Source: Rhizobacter sp.
GTDB lineage: Bacteria > Pseudomonadota > Gammaproteobacteria > Burkholderiales > Burkholderiaceae_C
Length of the DNA stretch: 64,000 nt
Assembly (NCBI GenBank): GCA_023954175.1
Contig: JAMLIM010000002.1
Location: 28,186-92,185 of the forward strand
Reading direction: 5' to 3'
A program made the position numbers and the translations under genes. Below are positions 40,597 to 49,347 of the stretch, one piece after another. How positions within the stretch are numbered: position 1 is the first letter of the stretch; each line of letters begins with the position of its first letter. The notes beneath the pieces were generated by a model that was not told the origin of the DNA, made no database searches, and saw nothing but the letters and a program-made list of their open reading frames with translations.

Positions 40597-41232
40597 TCAG
40601 GCGACGATGGTCGAGTGCGCTCGGCGCCCGGATTGCGAAAGCTGCACCGCACCCACACCGCCGAAGAACAGATCGCAGACGACGGGTGCCATATCGTCGT
40701 AGCTCAATCGGCCTTCCGGCTTGATCCAGGTAAACATCCAGTTGATCATGCCGAACAGCAGCATCGCGAGCGGCTTGTCGAGCGCCGCCGCCGACGCCCC
40801 GGGCCGCACGGCGGCGACCGCGTCGGCGAACGCATCGACGACGCGGCGTTCGGCGCCGAGCACGCGCGCGCGCTCCTCGGCATCGAGATAGCGCACGTCC
40901 TCGGTCAGCACGCGATGGGCGTCCTGCGCGTGGGCGTACTCGGCGACGAAGCGCAGGATCAGCTCGCGCAATCGCGGCTCGGGGTCGAGTTTCAGGCGCC
41001 CGACATCGTGCACCACGGCCTCGAGCCGCGCGACGTGCTCCTGCGCGATCGTCGCCGCGAGTTCCTGCTTGTCACGCACGTAGTGGTAGAGCGCCGGCTT
41101 CGAGATGCCGCTCGCCTTCGCCACCTCGTTCATCGAGGTGCCGGCGTAGCCCTGCCGGGCGAACAGCGCGGCCGCCTGCGCGAGGATCAACTCGCGCTGG
41201 CTCTCGTAGCCGGAGGCACGTCCGCGGGCCAT
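40597..41232 (-). CDS. paaR: TetR-family transcriptional regulator, probable PaaR
   Basis: The 211-residue product has a TetR helix-turn-helix (about 15-60: AAALFARQGYAGTSMNEVAKASGISKPALYHY, quoted in part as TSMNEVAKASG and ALYHYVRDK) and a helical ligand domain. In betaproteobacteria PaaR represses paa genes until phenylacetyl-CoA binds. Here it is the last regulator in the same minus-strand run as paaG to paaE, 15 bp beyond paaE, so it is probably autoregulated through the operon. A matching palindrome lies upstream of paaG. Confidence 0.82.
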   Translation of the reverse strand: MARGRASGYESQRELILAQAAALFARQGYAGTSMNEVAKASGISKPALYHYVRDKQELAATIAQEHVARLEAVVHDVGRLKLDPEPRLRELILRFVAEYAHAQDAHRVLTEDVRYLDAEERARVLGAERRVVDAFADAVAAVRPGASAAALDKPLAMLLFGMINWMFTWIKPEGRLSYDDMAPVVCDLFFGGVGAVQLSQSGRRAHSTIVA

Positions 41233-41247
41233 GGCGTCAGGCTCTCC

Positions 41248-42318
41248 TCATCGATCGTCGTACGAGACCACCACGCGCTCGGTGAGCGGGTGCGCCTGGC
41301 AGGTCAGGATGAAGCCGGCGTCGACCTCGTGCGGCTCGAGCGCGAAGTTGCGGTCCATGCGCACCTCGCCTTCGAGCAGCCGCGCGCGGCAGGTGGAGCA
41401 CACGCCCGACTTGCACGAGAACGGCACGTCGATGCCGGCGCGCGCCGCGGCGTCGAGCAGGCTCGGGTCGGCAGCGGTGAATTCGATCTCGCGCCGCTGG
41501 CCGTCGCGAATGACGGTGACGCGCGCAAGCGGCGCATCGCCCGCCAGCACCGGATGCGCGGGCGCCGCGCCAAGCGGCGGCGCACCGAAGCGCTCGACGT
41601 GGATGCGCTCGGGCGGGACGCCGGCAGCGCGCAGCGCCGCCTCGGCCTCGTTGTTCATTTCATAGGGGCCGCAGACGAAGGCTTCGTCGACGCCCTTCGG
41701 ATCGATCAGCGGGCCCAGGAACGCGGCAAGCCTTTCGCGGTCCAGCCGCCCCTCGAAGATGGGCGCGTCCTGGGGTTCGCGCGAGAACACGTGGTGCAGC
41801 GCGAGGCGCGTCAGGTAGCGGTTCTTCAGGTCCTCTATCTCCTCGCGGAACATCGTGCTCGCCTGGCGCCGGTTGCCGTAGATGAGGGTGAAGCGACTCG
41901 CCGGTTCGCGCGCCAGCAGCGACTTCATGATCGAGAGGATCGGCGTGATGCCGCTGCCCGCCGCAATGCCCAGCACATGGCGGCGCGCGGCGGCATCGAA
42001 CGGCATCCGAAAGTGCCCCTGCGGGGGGAACACCTGCAGCGCGTCGCCGGCCCTGAGCTCGTCGTGCACCCAGCGCGAGAACACGCCTTCTGGCAGCAAG
42101 CGCACGCCGACGCGCAGTCCGTCGTCGGCGCCGGCGCAGATCGAGTAGGAGCGCCGCAGGTCTTCGCCGCCGACCCGCGTGCGCAGCGTCAGGTACTGGC
42201 CCGGCTCGAAGGCGAAGGTCTCGCGCAGATCGTCCGGCACATCGAAGCTGACGACCACGGCCTCGTCGGTGTCGGGTTCGACGGCGCTGACGCGCAGCTC
42301 GTGGAAATGGGCGTCCAT
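41248..42318 (-). CDS. paaE: 1,2-phenylacetyl-CoA epoxidase, reductase subunit
   Basis: Passes electrons from NADPH to the PaaABC oxygenase. The 356-residue product has an FAD-binding domain (RRSYSIC), an NAD(P)-binding domain (GIAAGSGITPILSI, VCGPYEMN) and a C-terminal plant-type [2Fe-2S] domain with Cys in CKSGVCSTC and a last Cys in ILTCQAHP. This is the standard PaaE arrangement. It begins 6 bp after paaD. Confidence 0.95.
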   Translation of the reverse strand: MDAHFHELRVSAVEPDTDEAVVVSFDVPDDLRETFAFEPGQYLTLRTRVGGEDLRRSYSICAGADDGLRVGVRLLPEGVFSRWVHDELRAGDALQVFPPQGHFRMPFDAAARRHVLGIAAGSGITPILSIMKSLLAREPASRFTLIYGNRRQASTMFREEIEDLKNRYLTRLALHHVFSREPQDAPIFEGRLDRERLAAFLGPLIDPKGVDEAFVCGPYEMNNEAEAALRAAGVPPERIHVERFGAPPLGAAPAHPVLAGDAPLARVTVIRDGQRREIEFTAADPSLLDAAARAGIDVPFSCKSGVCSTCRARLLEGEVRMDRNFALEPHEVDAGFILTCQAHPLTERVVVSYDDR

Positions 42319-42324
42319 CGTGGC

Positions 42325-42867
42325 TCAGAAGGGCTTGAAATACTCGAACGGCTCGCGGCAATCGAGGCAGCGGAAGAGCGACTTGCACGCCGTCGCGCCA
42401 AAGGCCGACAAACGTTCGGTCTGCGCACTGGCGCAACGCGGGCACTCGACGTTGCGCGCGATGATGTGCACCGGCACGCCGGCGGGCGCGTTCGCCGCGC
42501 AGGCCGGCGGCGCGATGCCGTAGTCGCGCAACTTGCGCCGGCCTTCGGCGCTGATCCAGTCGGTCGTCCACGCCGGCGCGCGCTGCTGCTGCACCGTGAC
42601 CGGGCCGAGGGCGGCTTCGCGCAAGGCGTCGATCACGCTTTGCTCGATGACTTCGGTCGCCGGGCAGCCCGAGTAGGTGGGCGTGAGCACGACCTCGATC
42701 CCTTCGCCCAACGCCCGCACCGCGCGCACGATGCCGAGATCGACGATCGAGAGCGCCGGCACTTCGGGGTCGAGCACACCGTTCAGCACCGTCCAGGCCG
42801 CGGCCTCGCGCGCGGCGCCCGCCGACAGCGCAGCGTGCGTGGCATCGACCGCGGCGGCCTCCGTCAC
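42325..42867 (-). CDS. paaD: Phenylacetate degradation protein PaaD (Fe-S assembly type)
   Basis: Accessory protein of the ring epoxidase, probably in Fe-S cluster maturation. The 180-residue product has the MIP18/DUF59 domain (NGVLDPEVPALSIVDLGIV, TYSGCPATEVIE) and a C-terminal four-Cys zinc-ribbon-like motif (CPRCAS and CLDCREP). A GTG at 42867 overlaps the paaC stop in GTGA; a GTG one codon earlier is also possible. Confidence 0.92.
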   Translation of the reverse strand: MTEAAAVDATHAALSAGAAREAAAWTVLNGVLDPEVPALSIVDLGIVRAVRALGEGIEVVLTPTYSGCPATEVIEQSVIDALREAALGPVTVQQQRAPAWTTDWISAEGRRKLRDYGIAPPACAANAPAGVPVHIIARNVECPRCASAQTERLSAFGATACKSLFRCLDCREPFEYFKPF

Positions 42868-43637
42868 CACACCGCACCCGGGAAGCTGCGCGGCAGATGC
42901 TGCATCTCGGCGAGCAGGTAGCCCATGTGCTCGCTGTGGCGGCCCTGCTTGCCGTGGCTGCGAAACGGCGTCGCGGCCGGCACTTCCAGTCCGGCGCGCG
43001 CGAACACCGGCTCGACCTGGGCTTGCGCAGCGGCGCGCAGTTCGCTGCACGCCGGGCCGAGGCCGCTCGCCGCCGCCTGCGTGTCGACCTCGTCGTCCTC
43101 GAACAGCTCGGCGGTGTAGGGCCAGAGGGCGTCGAGCGCGTCATGCAGGCGGCGCGCCGATTCCTCTGTGCCGTCACCGAGCCGAACGACCCAGTCGGCC
43201 GCATGCTGGAGGTGATAGCGCGCCTCCTTCGTCGCCTTGGCGGCGATCGCCGCGAGGTCGACGTCGCTCGAGCTTGCGAGCCGCCGCCAGTAGCCATCGA
43301 GCCAGACCGCGAGCAGCAGGTTGCGCAGCACGGTGAAGGCGAAGTCGCCGCGCGGCAGTTCGGCGAGCGTGACGTTGCGGTAGTCGCGCTCGTCGCGCAG
43401 GAAGGCGAGCTGGTCTTCGTCGAACCTCTCGCCCGCCATCCGGCCGGCGTGCGTCAGCAACGCGCGCGCCTGGCCGAGCAGGTCGAGCGCCATGTTGGCG
43501 AGCGCGATGTCCTCTTCGAGCACCGGCGCGTGGCCGCACCACTCGGCGAGCCGCTGGGAGTGGATCAGGCAGGTGTCGGCCAGGCGCAGCACGAACTGCT
43601 GCGCCGGCGTGGTTTCGAGCGCGAGGGAGGCCTGCAT
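42864..43637 (-). CDS. paaC: 1,2-phenylacetyl-CoA epoxidase, structural subunit PaaC
   Basis: Non-catalytic ferritin-like partner of PaaA. The 257-residue product has LALRLADTCLIHSQRLAEW-like helices with EEDIALANMALDLLGQAR, and TKEARYHLQHAADW. The diiron ligand set is incomplete, as in known PaaC. The ATG shares one base with the paaB stop (TGATG), so the subunits are translationally coupled. Confidence 0.94.
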   Translation of the reverse strand: MQASLALETTPAQQFVLRLADTCLIHSQRLAEWCGHAPVLEEDIALANMALDLLGQARALLTHAGRMAGERFDEDQLAFLRDERDYRNVTLAELPRGDFAFTVLRNLLLAVWLDGYWRRLASSSDVDLAAIAAKATKEARYHLQHAADWVVRLGDGTEESARRLHDALDALWPYTAELFEDDEVDTQAAASGLGPACSELRAAAQAQVEPVFARAGLEVPAATPFRSHGKQGRHSEHMGYLLAEMQHLPRSFPGAVW

Positions 43638-43978
43638 CACATGTGGTCGACTTCGTCGGGCAGCACGTAGAACGTCGGGTGGCGGTAGACCTTGTCCTGC
43701 GCCGGGTCGAAATAGCTCGCCTTCTCGCCGGGGTCGCTGGCGACGATCTGGTCCGAGCGCACGACCCACAGGCTCGTGCCCTCCTGCCGCCGGGTGTAGA
43801 CATCGCGCGCAAGCTGGATCGCCATCTGCGCGTCGGTCGCGTGCAGGCTGCCGCAGTGCTTGTGATCGAGGCCCGCCTTGCTGCGCACGAAGACTTCCCA
43901 CAGTGGCCACTCGGCGCGGCTGATGGCATCGGCCGCAGGCGCGGCCGCATCGGTTCTGGTGTGGCTGTCGGTCGTCAT
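43637..43978 (-). CDS. paaB: 1,2-phenylacetyl-CoA epoxidase subunit PaaB
   Basis: Small subunit that bridges PaaAC heterodimers. The 113-residue product has EWPLWEVFVRSKAGLDHKH, GSLHATDAQMAIQLARDVY and ASDPGEKASYFDPA, the family core, preceded by an Ala-rich N-terminal 20 residues. It lies 22 bp behind paaA. Confidence 0.95.
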   Translation of the reverse strand: MTTDSHTRTDAAAPAADAISRAEWPLWEVFVRSKAGLDHKHCGSLHATDAQMAIQLARDVYTRRQEGTSLWVVRSDQIVASDPGEKASYFDPAQDKVYRHPTFYVLPDEVDHM

Positions 43979-44000
43979 CGTCTGTCCCTCGTCCGGCGAT

Positions 44001-45038
44001 TCAGGCCGCGCGCCGCGCATCGCGCTCGCGCGTCGCCTGCTTCGCTGCATGCGCCATCGCCGCCTCGCGCACCCAGGCGCCATCGTCGGCCGCGGCCACA
44101 CGCGCGGCAAGGCGCTCGCGGTTGCACGGCCCGTGGCCCTTGACGACGTTCCAGAATTCGTCCCAGTCGATCGCGCCGAAATCCCAGTGGCCGCGCGCTT
44201 CGTTCCACTTCAGTTCGGGGTCGGGCAGCGTGACGCCGAGCACCTTGGCCTGCTCGACGGTGGCGTCGATGAACTTCTGGCGCAGATCGTCGTTGCTGAT
44301 GCGCTTGATGCCCCAGCGCATCGACTGCTCGGAGTTCGGCGACGCGTCGTCCGGCGGGCCGAACATCATGATCGACGGCCACCACCAGCGATCGACCGCG
44401 TCCTGCACCATCGCGCGCTGCGCGTCGGTGCCTTGCTTCATCATCGTCAGCAGCGCGTCGAACCCCTGGCGCTGATGGAAGGATTCCTCGCGGCAGATGC
44501 GGATCATCGCGCGCGCATACGGCCCGTAGGAGCAGCGACAAAGCGGCACCTGGTTCATGATCGCCGCGCCGTCGACCAGCCAGCCGATCGCGCCGACGTC
44601 GGCCCAGGTCAGCGTCGGGTAGTTGAAGATCGAGCTGTACTTCGCCTTGCCCGAGTGCAGCGCCTCGATCATCTGATCGCGCGAGGTGCCGAGCGTCTCC
44701 GCCGCGGCGTACAGGTACAGGCCGTGGCCGCCTTCGTCCTGCACCTTGGCGAGCAGGATCGCCTTGCGCTTGAGGCTCGGCGCGCGGCTGATCCAGTTGC
44801 CCTCGGGCAGCATGCCGACGATCTCGGAGTGCGCATGCTGGCTGATCTGGCGCACGAGCGTCTTGCGGTAGTGCCCGGGCATCCAGTCCTTGGCCTCGAT
44901 GAAGCCGCCTTCGGCGATGCGCGCCTCGAAGGCCGCCTCGCGTTCGGCGTCGGCGGCCGCATCTTCGGCCGAGCGCGGCGCGGCGCGGTCGGCCGCCCGC
45001 TCCTGCGGGGTCATCACGTCGAGCGCCTGGGTGTACAT
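44001..45038 (-). CDS. paaA: 1,2-phenylacetyl-CoA epoxidase, catalytic subunit PaaA
   Basis: Diiron oxygenase that epoxidises the ring of phenylacetyl-CoA. The 345-residue product has ligand-bearing helices in [16 protein letters not shown] and [17 protein letters not shown], plus [13 protein letters not shown]. It starts [13 protein letters not shown], with GGAAGGAGA 6 nt before the ATG. A GC-rich repeat-like spacer of about 145 bp separates it from paaK. Confidence 0.96.
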   Translation of the reverse strand: MYTQALDVMTPQERAADRAAPRSAEDAAADAEREAAFEARIAEGGFIEAKDWMPGHYRKTLVRQISQHAHSEIVGMLPEGNWISRAPSLKRKAILLAKVQDEGGHGLYLYAAAETLGTSRDQMIEALHSGKAKYSSIFNYPTLTWADVGAIGWLVDGAAIMNQVPLCRCSYGPYARAMIRICREESFHQRQGFDALLTMMKQGTDAQRAMVQDAVDRWWWPSIMMFGPPDDASPNSEQSMRWGIKRISNDDLRQKFIDATVEQAKVLGVTLPDPELKWNEARGHWDFGAIDWDEFWNVVKGHGPCNRERLAARVAAADDGAWVREAAMAHAAKQATRERDARRAA

Positions 45039-45111
45039 GCGGTCTCCTTCCGACTCGTCAAGGACGACGCCGGCGCGCGCGAAGCGCCCCGGCGGAATCA
45101 AGCAGCCGCCG

Positions 45112-45182
45112 CGGATCCGGCTCCGCCGGTCCGCTGGCGGCGCCCCCTGGAGGGGGAGCGCCGCAGGCGCTTCGGGGGTGGG
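45112..45182. repeat. GC-rich repeat-like spacer between paaK and paaA
   Basis: Contains GGCTCCGCC/GGTCCGCTGGCGGC, then GGCGCCCCCTGGAGGGGGAG and GCGCCGCAGGCGC, several overlapping short inverted repeats ending at the paaK stop. Its style resembles repetitive extragenic elements common in Burkholderiales. It may be a transcript-processing or attenuation hairpin that splits paaGIK from paaABCDE. I cannot count copies outside this window. Confidence 0.5.
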
Positions 45183-46490
45183 TCATTCCTTCCGGCGGTC
45201 GATCACGCGCCGCGCCTTGCCGACGAGCGTGCGCTCGATGCTGTCGGGCATGCCCACGCTGACCGTCGTCGTGACCCCGACCATGGTCTTGATGCGCTCG
45301 CGCAGGGCGTCGCCGACGGCCTTCGGCTCGACCGTGCCGACCGCGGACGGCGCGAGTTCACAGCGCACCTCGACCGCGTCGAGATTCGCCTCGCGCGTGA
45401 CGACGATCTGGTACTGCGCGCCGAGCTGGCCGTGCTGCAGCACCATCTCCTCGATCTGCGTCGGGAACATGTTGACGCCGCGGATGATCAGCATGTCGTC
45501 GCTGCGGCCGACGATCTTGCCCATGCGGCGCATGCTGCGCGCGGTCGGCGGCAGCAGGCGCGTCAGGTCGCGCGTGCGGTAGCGGATCACCGGCAGCGCT
45601 TCCTTCGTCAGCGTCGTGAAGACGAGTTCGCCTTCCTCGCCGTCGGGCAGCACGGCGCCGCTCTCGGGGTCGATGATCTCGGGGTAGAAGTGATCCTCCC
45701 AGACGACCGGGCCGTCCTTCGTCTCGACGCATTCACTCGCGACGCCCGGGCCCATCACCTCCGACAGGCCATAGATGTCGACCGCGTCCATGTTGGCGCT
45801 CGCCTCGATGTCACGCCGCATCGCCTCCGTCCACGGCTCGGCGCCGAAGATGCCGACCTTGAGCGAGGACGCCTTCGGGTCGAGCCCCTGGCGCAGCATC
45901 TCCTCGACGATCACCTGCATGTAGCTCGGCGTGACCATGATGATGTCGGGCTTGAAGTCGTTGATCAGTTGCACCTGCTTCTCGGTCTGCCCGCCCGACA
46001 TCGGGATCACGGTGCAGCCGAGCCGCTCGGCGCCATAGTGCGCGCCGAGGCCGCCGGTGAAGAGGCCGTAGCCGTAGGCGACATGCACCAGGTCACCGGC
46101 GCGCCCGCCGGCGGCGCGTATCGAGCGCGCCACGAGATCCGACCAGTGATCGATGTCCGCCGCCGTATAGCCAACGACGGTCGGCTTGCCGGTCGTTCCC
46201 GACGACGCGTGGATGCGCATCACGCGCTCGCGCGGCACGGCGAACATCCCGAAGGGATAGTTGTCGCGCAGTTCCTTCTTCGTCGTGAACGGGAACTTCG
46301 CGAGATCGGCGAGTTGCTTCAGATCCGACGGCTGCACGCCGTGGGCGTCGAACGCCGCACGGTAGTGCGCGACGTTGTCGTAGGCGTGCTGCAGGCTCCA
46401 GCGCAGGCGCTGCAGTTGCAGTGCCTGCAGTTCGTCCTGACTGGCGCGCTCGATCGGATCGAGTTCGACGGGGCTGAGGGGACGCTTCAT
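45183..46490 (-). CDS. paaK: Phenylacetate-CoA ligase
   Basis: Activates phenylacetate with ATP and CoA, the entry step of the pathway. The 435-residue product has the AMP-binding P-loop ASSGTTGKPTVVGYT, YGLSEVMGPG, the hinge motif VGRSDDMLIIRGVN and a C-terminal lid with a Lys in LVGKARRVIDR. Length is typical. It is 19 bp beyond paaI. Confidence 0.96.
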   Translation of the reverse strand: MKRPLSPVELDPIERASQDELQALQLQRLRWSLQHAYDNVAHYRAAFDAHGVQPSDLKQLADLAKFPFTTKKELRDNYPFGMFAVPRERVMRIHASSGTTGKPTVVGYTAADIDHWSDLVARSIRAAGGRAGDLVHVAYGYGLFTGGLGAHYGAERLGCTVIPMSGGQTEKQVQLINDFKPDIIMVTPSYMQVIVEEMLRQGLDPKASSLKVGIFGAEPWTEAMRRDIEASANMDAVDIYGLSEVMGPGVASECVETKDGPVVWEDHFYPEIIDPESGAVLPDGEEGELVFTTLTKEALPVIRYRTRDLTRLLPPTARSMRRMGKIVGRSDDMLIIRGVNMFPTQIEEMVLQHGQLGAQYQIVVTREANLDAVEVRCELAPSAVGTVEPKAVGDALRERIKTMVGVTTTVSVGMPDSIERTLVGKARRVIDRRKE

Positions 46491-46509
46491 GTTCGTGTCT
46501 CGAGGGGCA

Positions 46510-47022
46510 TCAGAGGGCGGTGTCGGGCAACTCGACGGTGCGCTTGCCCTTGGCGGTGTAGGAACGCCCGCGCATCAGCGCGACGCGCTCGCCGCGCTGG
46601 TTGGTGACGACGACGTCGTAGAGGCCAAGGCGCCCGCCCCGGCTCACCTCGCTCGCCGCGGCGACGAGCACGTCGCCTTCGCGCGTCGGCGCCATCAGCT
46701 CGATGGCCAGGCCGGAAGCAACGGTGAGTTCGTTGTACGAGTTGCAGGCGAAGGCGAACGCGGAGTCGGCAAGCGTCGTGATCAATCCGCCGTGGCAACC
46801 GGCGAGACCGTTGAGCATGTCGGGGCGCACCGTCATGCGCAGCGTCGCGCTGCCGGGCGCCATCGCGTCGATCGTGATGCCGAGCGATTGCGTCGCGCGG
46901 TCGACCGCGTACATGCCGACGCGCACGGCGTCGGCGATCTGCTGCGGTGTAAGTGCGGCTGCGGTGGTGGCTGCCGTCGTGTCCGCGGCAGCGACCGCGG
47001 TGGCGGAACCGGGCGCTCTCAT
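46510..47022 (-). CDS. paaI: Hydroxyphenylacetyl-CoA thioesterase PaaI
   Basis: Hotdog thioesterase that rescues CoA from dead-end intermediates. The 170-residue product has an Ala/Thr-rich N-terminal 25 residues and the core MLNGLAGCHGGLITTLADSA, quoted in part as CHGGLITTLADSAFAFACN, with the catalytic Asp in TLADSA, then ELMAPTREGDVLVA. The ATG overlaps paaG by 4 bp. Confidence 0.93.
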   Translation of the reverse strand: MRAPGSATAVAAADTTAATTAAALTPQQIADAVRVGMYAVDRATQSLGITIDAMAPGSATLRMTVRPDMLNGLAGCHGGLITTLADSAFAFACNSYNELTVASGLAIELMAPTREGDVLVAAASEVSRGGRLGLYDVVVTNQRGERVALMRGRSYTAKGKRTVELPDTAL

Positions 47023-47837
47023 CGGTCGCTGAACTCGGGTTTGCGCTTGGCCATGAAGGCCGCCACGCCTTCACGGTAGTCGGCCGAAGCGCCCATTTCG
47101 CTTTGCGCGCGCGCTTCGGCGGCGAGCGCCTCGGCGTAGTCGAGCTGGTCCGCGGCGTCGATCACCTGGCGCGTGCGCGCGAGCGCCTTGACCGGCATCG
47201 CGGCCAGCCGCGCGGCAAGCGCTGCGGCCTGCGGCGCGAGCTCGGCATCGTCCACGCAGCGCCAGACGAGGCCGATGCGTTCGGCCTCCTCGGCACCGAG
47301 CTTGTCACCGAGCATCGCCAGGCCCAACGCCCGCGCGCGGCCGACGAGCCGCGGCAGCAGCCAGGTGCCGCCGCAATCGGGAACGAGGCCGATCTTGGAA
47401 AACGCCTGGATGAAGCTCGCGGAGCGCGCGGCGAGCACGATGTCGCAGCCCAGCGCGAAGTTCGCGCCCGCTCCGGCTGCGACGCCATTCACCGCGGCGA
47501 CGACCGGCACCGGCATCGAACGGATGCGCAATGCGAGCGGCAGGTAGCAGCGCTCGATCAGCGCGCCGATGTCCGGCTGCTTCGCGCCCGGCGCGGGGTC
47601 GGGCGCGACGGCCGGATCGGAAAGATCCTGCCCCGCGCAGAACGCCCGTCCGGCACCGGTGACGACGACGCAGCGCACACCGGCGTCGGCCGCCGCCGCT
47701 TCGAGCGCGGCAAGCAGTTCGGCGTGCATTGCCGTCGTGAAGCTGTTGAGCGCCTGCGGGCGATTGAGCGTCAGCGTTCGCACGGTGCCCGTCTGGGTGA
47801 CGAGCACGAGCGCTTCGGCTGCGGGCGATGACGACAT
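47019..47837 (-). CDS. paaG: 1,2-epoxyphenylacetyl-CoA isomerase
   Basis: Crotonase-fold enzyme that converts the ring epoxide to oxepin-CoA. The 272-residue product has VTGAGRAFCAGQDL, VAAVNGVAAGAGANFALGCD and FSKIGLVPDCGGTWLLPRLV, with the catalytic Asp in PDCGG. AAGGGA lies 9 nt before the ATG. It is the first gene of the operon, behind a PaaR-like palindrome. Confidence 0.93.
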   Translation of the reverse strand: MSSSPAAEALVLVTQTGTVRTLTLNRPQALNSFTTAMHAELLAALEAAAADAGVRCVVVTGAGRAFCAGQDLSDPAVAPDPAPGAKQPDIGALIERCYLPLALRIRSMPVPVVAAVNGVAAGAGANFALGCDIVLAARSASFIQAFSKIGLVPDCGGTWLLPRLVGRARALGLAMLGDKLGAEEAERIGLVWRCVDDAELAPQAAALAARLAAMPVKALARTRQVIDAADQLDYAEALAAEARAQSEMGASADYREGVAAFMAKRKPEFSDR

Positions 47838-47911
47838 GGCGTGGATTCCCTTAGGAGGTCGGCGGCAGGCGTTTGCCGGAACAGCGCAATGCTCTGCTGA
47901 ACCGAGTATTG

Positions 47912-47932
47912 CTGACCGACCGGTCGGATCAG
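47912..47932 (-). promoter_or_regulatory. PaaR-type operator upstream of paaG
   Basis: A perfect 12-bp palindrome, CCGACCGGTCGG, at 47916-47927 is extended by near-symmetric CTGA and ATCAG arms. It is 75 bp upstream of the paaG start. TetR regulators of CoA-ester pathways often use this kind of site. I cannot place the promoter exactly; an AATACT follows at about 20 bp and may be its -10. Confidence 0.65.
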
Positions 47933-48047
47933 TCTACAGACGCGCAAGCCTGCGCGCAAGCGGAGGAAACCCCTGCCGCGGCAGTAGCATTCAGGCTCCG
48001 CTGCGGGCGCTTCGGCCGGCAGCAAATTTCACAACGCGAGGAAGCGC

Positions 48048-48443
48048 ATGAAGCGATGGGCATGGGGGGCAACGGCAGCGTTGGCGGCAGCCACGAGCGT
48101 GCCGGCAATGGCGGAGTGGGTGAGCATCGGCGACCAGGGGCCGGCAGAGGTGTTCATCGACAAGACGACGATCACCCGAACCGGTGACATGGTCAAGATG
48201 TGGATGCTGCAGGAACTCAAGACACCCGGATCGGCGGGCGGCGCGGCCTACGTGTCGCTCAAGCGGCAGGACGAGTTTGATTGCAAGGACCCACGCACGC
48301 GCGGCGTTCAGATCGCCGCCTATCCGCAATCGAAGGGCGAAGGCAAGGCGGTGGCGTCGGAGAAAGGCTCTGGCTCATGGTCGAAGATCGTGCCCGGGTC
48401 CACGAACGAGGTGCTGTGGAAGATCGCCTGCGCCAAGGAGTAG
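48048..48443 (+). CDS. Exported surface-adhesin E-like protein
   Basis: The 131-residue product has a signal peptide (MKRWAWGATAALAAATSVPAMA, cleavage after AMA). The mature part follows the Adhesin_E-type pattern: WVSIGDQGPAEVFIDKTTI, VKMWMLQEL, AYVSLKRQDEFDCKDPRTR and VLWKIAC, with two Cys for a disulfide. The family is named after Haemophilus protein E, but in betaproteobacteria its role is mostly unknown. A strong terminator follows. Confidence 0.75.
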   Translation: MKRWAWGATAALAAATSVPAMAEWVSIGDQGPAEVFIDKTTITRTGDMVKMWMLQELKTPGSAGGAAYVSLKRQDEFDCKDPRTRGVQIAAYPQSKGEGKAVASEKGSGSWSKIVPGSTNEVLWKIACAKE

Positions 48444-48512
48444 CGCACTGGTACATGACGGCGGCTTGCGCCGCCGCAGGCCGTGCGCTCCGACGAAACA
48501 CGGACGGGACGA

Positions 48513-48540
48513 ACAAAGGGCGCCTTGCGGCGCCCTTTGT
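48513..48540. terminator. Perfect 12-bp bidirectional terminator
   Basis: ACAAAGGGCGCC and GGCGCCCTTTGT pair around TTGC, with TTCTGC behind it on the plus strand. It lies between the convergent adhesin-E-like and PEP-CTERM genes, 16 bp from the latter's stop. Confidence 0.85.
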
Positions 48541-48556
48541 TTCTGCACGAGGCAGC

Positions 48557-49198
48557 TCAGGCGCGACGGCGTCGCGACAGCGCACCGACCACGCCGAGCC
48601 CGGCGAGCAACAGCGCATAGGTCTCAGGCTCGGGAACTGCGGCCGTCATGCCGACGTTGTAGCCATACCAGTTCTCAGAACTGGGGTTGGTCCAGGACAG
48701 GCTGCTGTAGGTGCCCATGAACATCACGGTGCCGTTGCCCTCGGAACCGAACACGTCGTTGCCGACGACAGAGATGGCACCGCCGCCGTACTCGGCGGAA
48801 GGCCCGCCGGCGACGTAGATCGGCGTCGCGCCGATGAAGTTGAAGCTCGCGGAAAGCCCTGGCTGACCCAGGCTCCAGATCGCGAAAACAGGGTTCACCA
48901 CCGCGGTCGAGAAAGTCAGCGTATTGACGTTCGACGTGCCCCCGGTCAACTGCATGATGCCGTTGGCCTGCGGCGGCGCGTTGGCGACCACCGCGCCGTC
49001 GGCCCAGGTGGCTGCCGGGTTCCAACTCGGGTAGTTGGCAACGAGGGCGGAGTAGTTTCCGCCGGCGTTGTAGCCGACCGTCACCGTGCCCATCGTGCCG
49101 GCGGTGCTGGACGACCACTGGTTCCAGGTGATCGTGGCCGCATGCGCGCCTGCGCCGGCGGTGACCAGGACTGCTGCAAACAGATGCTTGAAGTTCAT
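48557..49198 (-). CDS. PEP-CTERM sorting-domain protein (first)
   Basis: The 213-residue product has a signal peptide ending GAHAA, a beta-rich Gly/Ser/Asn/Thr domain and a C-terminal sorting signal: VPEPETYALLLAGLG, a hydrophobic helix and SRRRRA. Such proteins are processed by an exosortase and go to the envelope or matrix polysaccharide. No exosortase is encoded in the window. The central domain has no recognised function. Confidence 0.88.
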   Translation of the reverse strand: MNFKHLFAAVLVTAGAGAHAATITWNQWSSSTAGTMGTVTVGYNAGGNYSALVANYPSWNPAATWADGAVVANAPPQANGIMQLTGGTSNVNTLTFSTAVVNPVFAIWSLGQPGLSASFNFIGATPIYVAGGPSAEYGGGAISVVGNDVFGSEGNGTVMFMGTYSSLSWTNPSSENWYGYNVGMTAAVPEPETYALLLAGLGVVGALSRRRRA

Positions 49199-49347
49199 TT
49201 TCCTTGCTCGATTGCGTGGTGGGATCGGTCCACTATGGGGCCAATCGCTTCGGATGTGTATCCCTTGAATGCGTGCCCTTCGATCGAGTTCGCCATACCT
49301 GATGGCGGCGAGGGTCTCGTCGGACCGGACCACCCGGCCTGCAAGCC

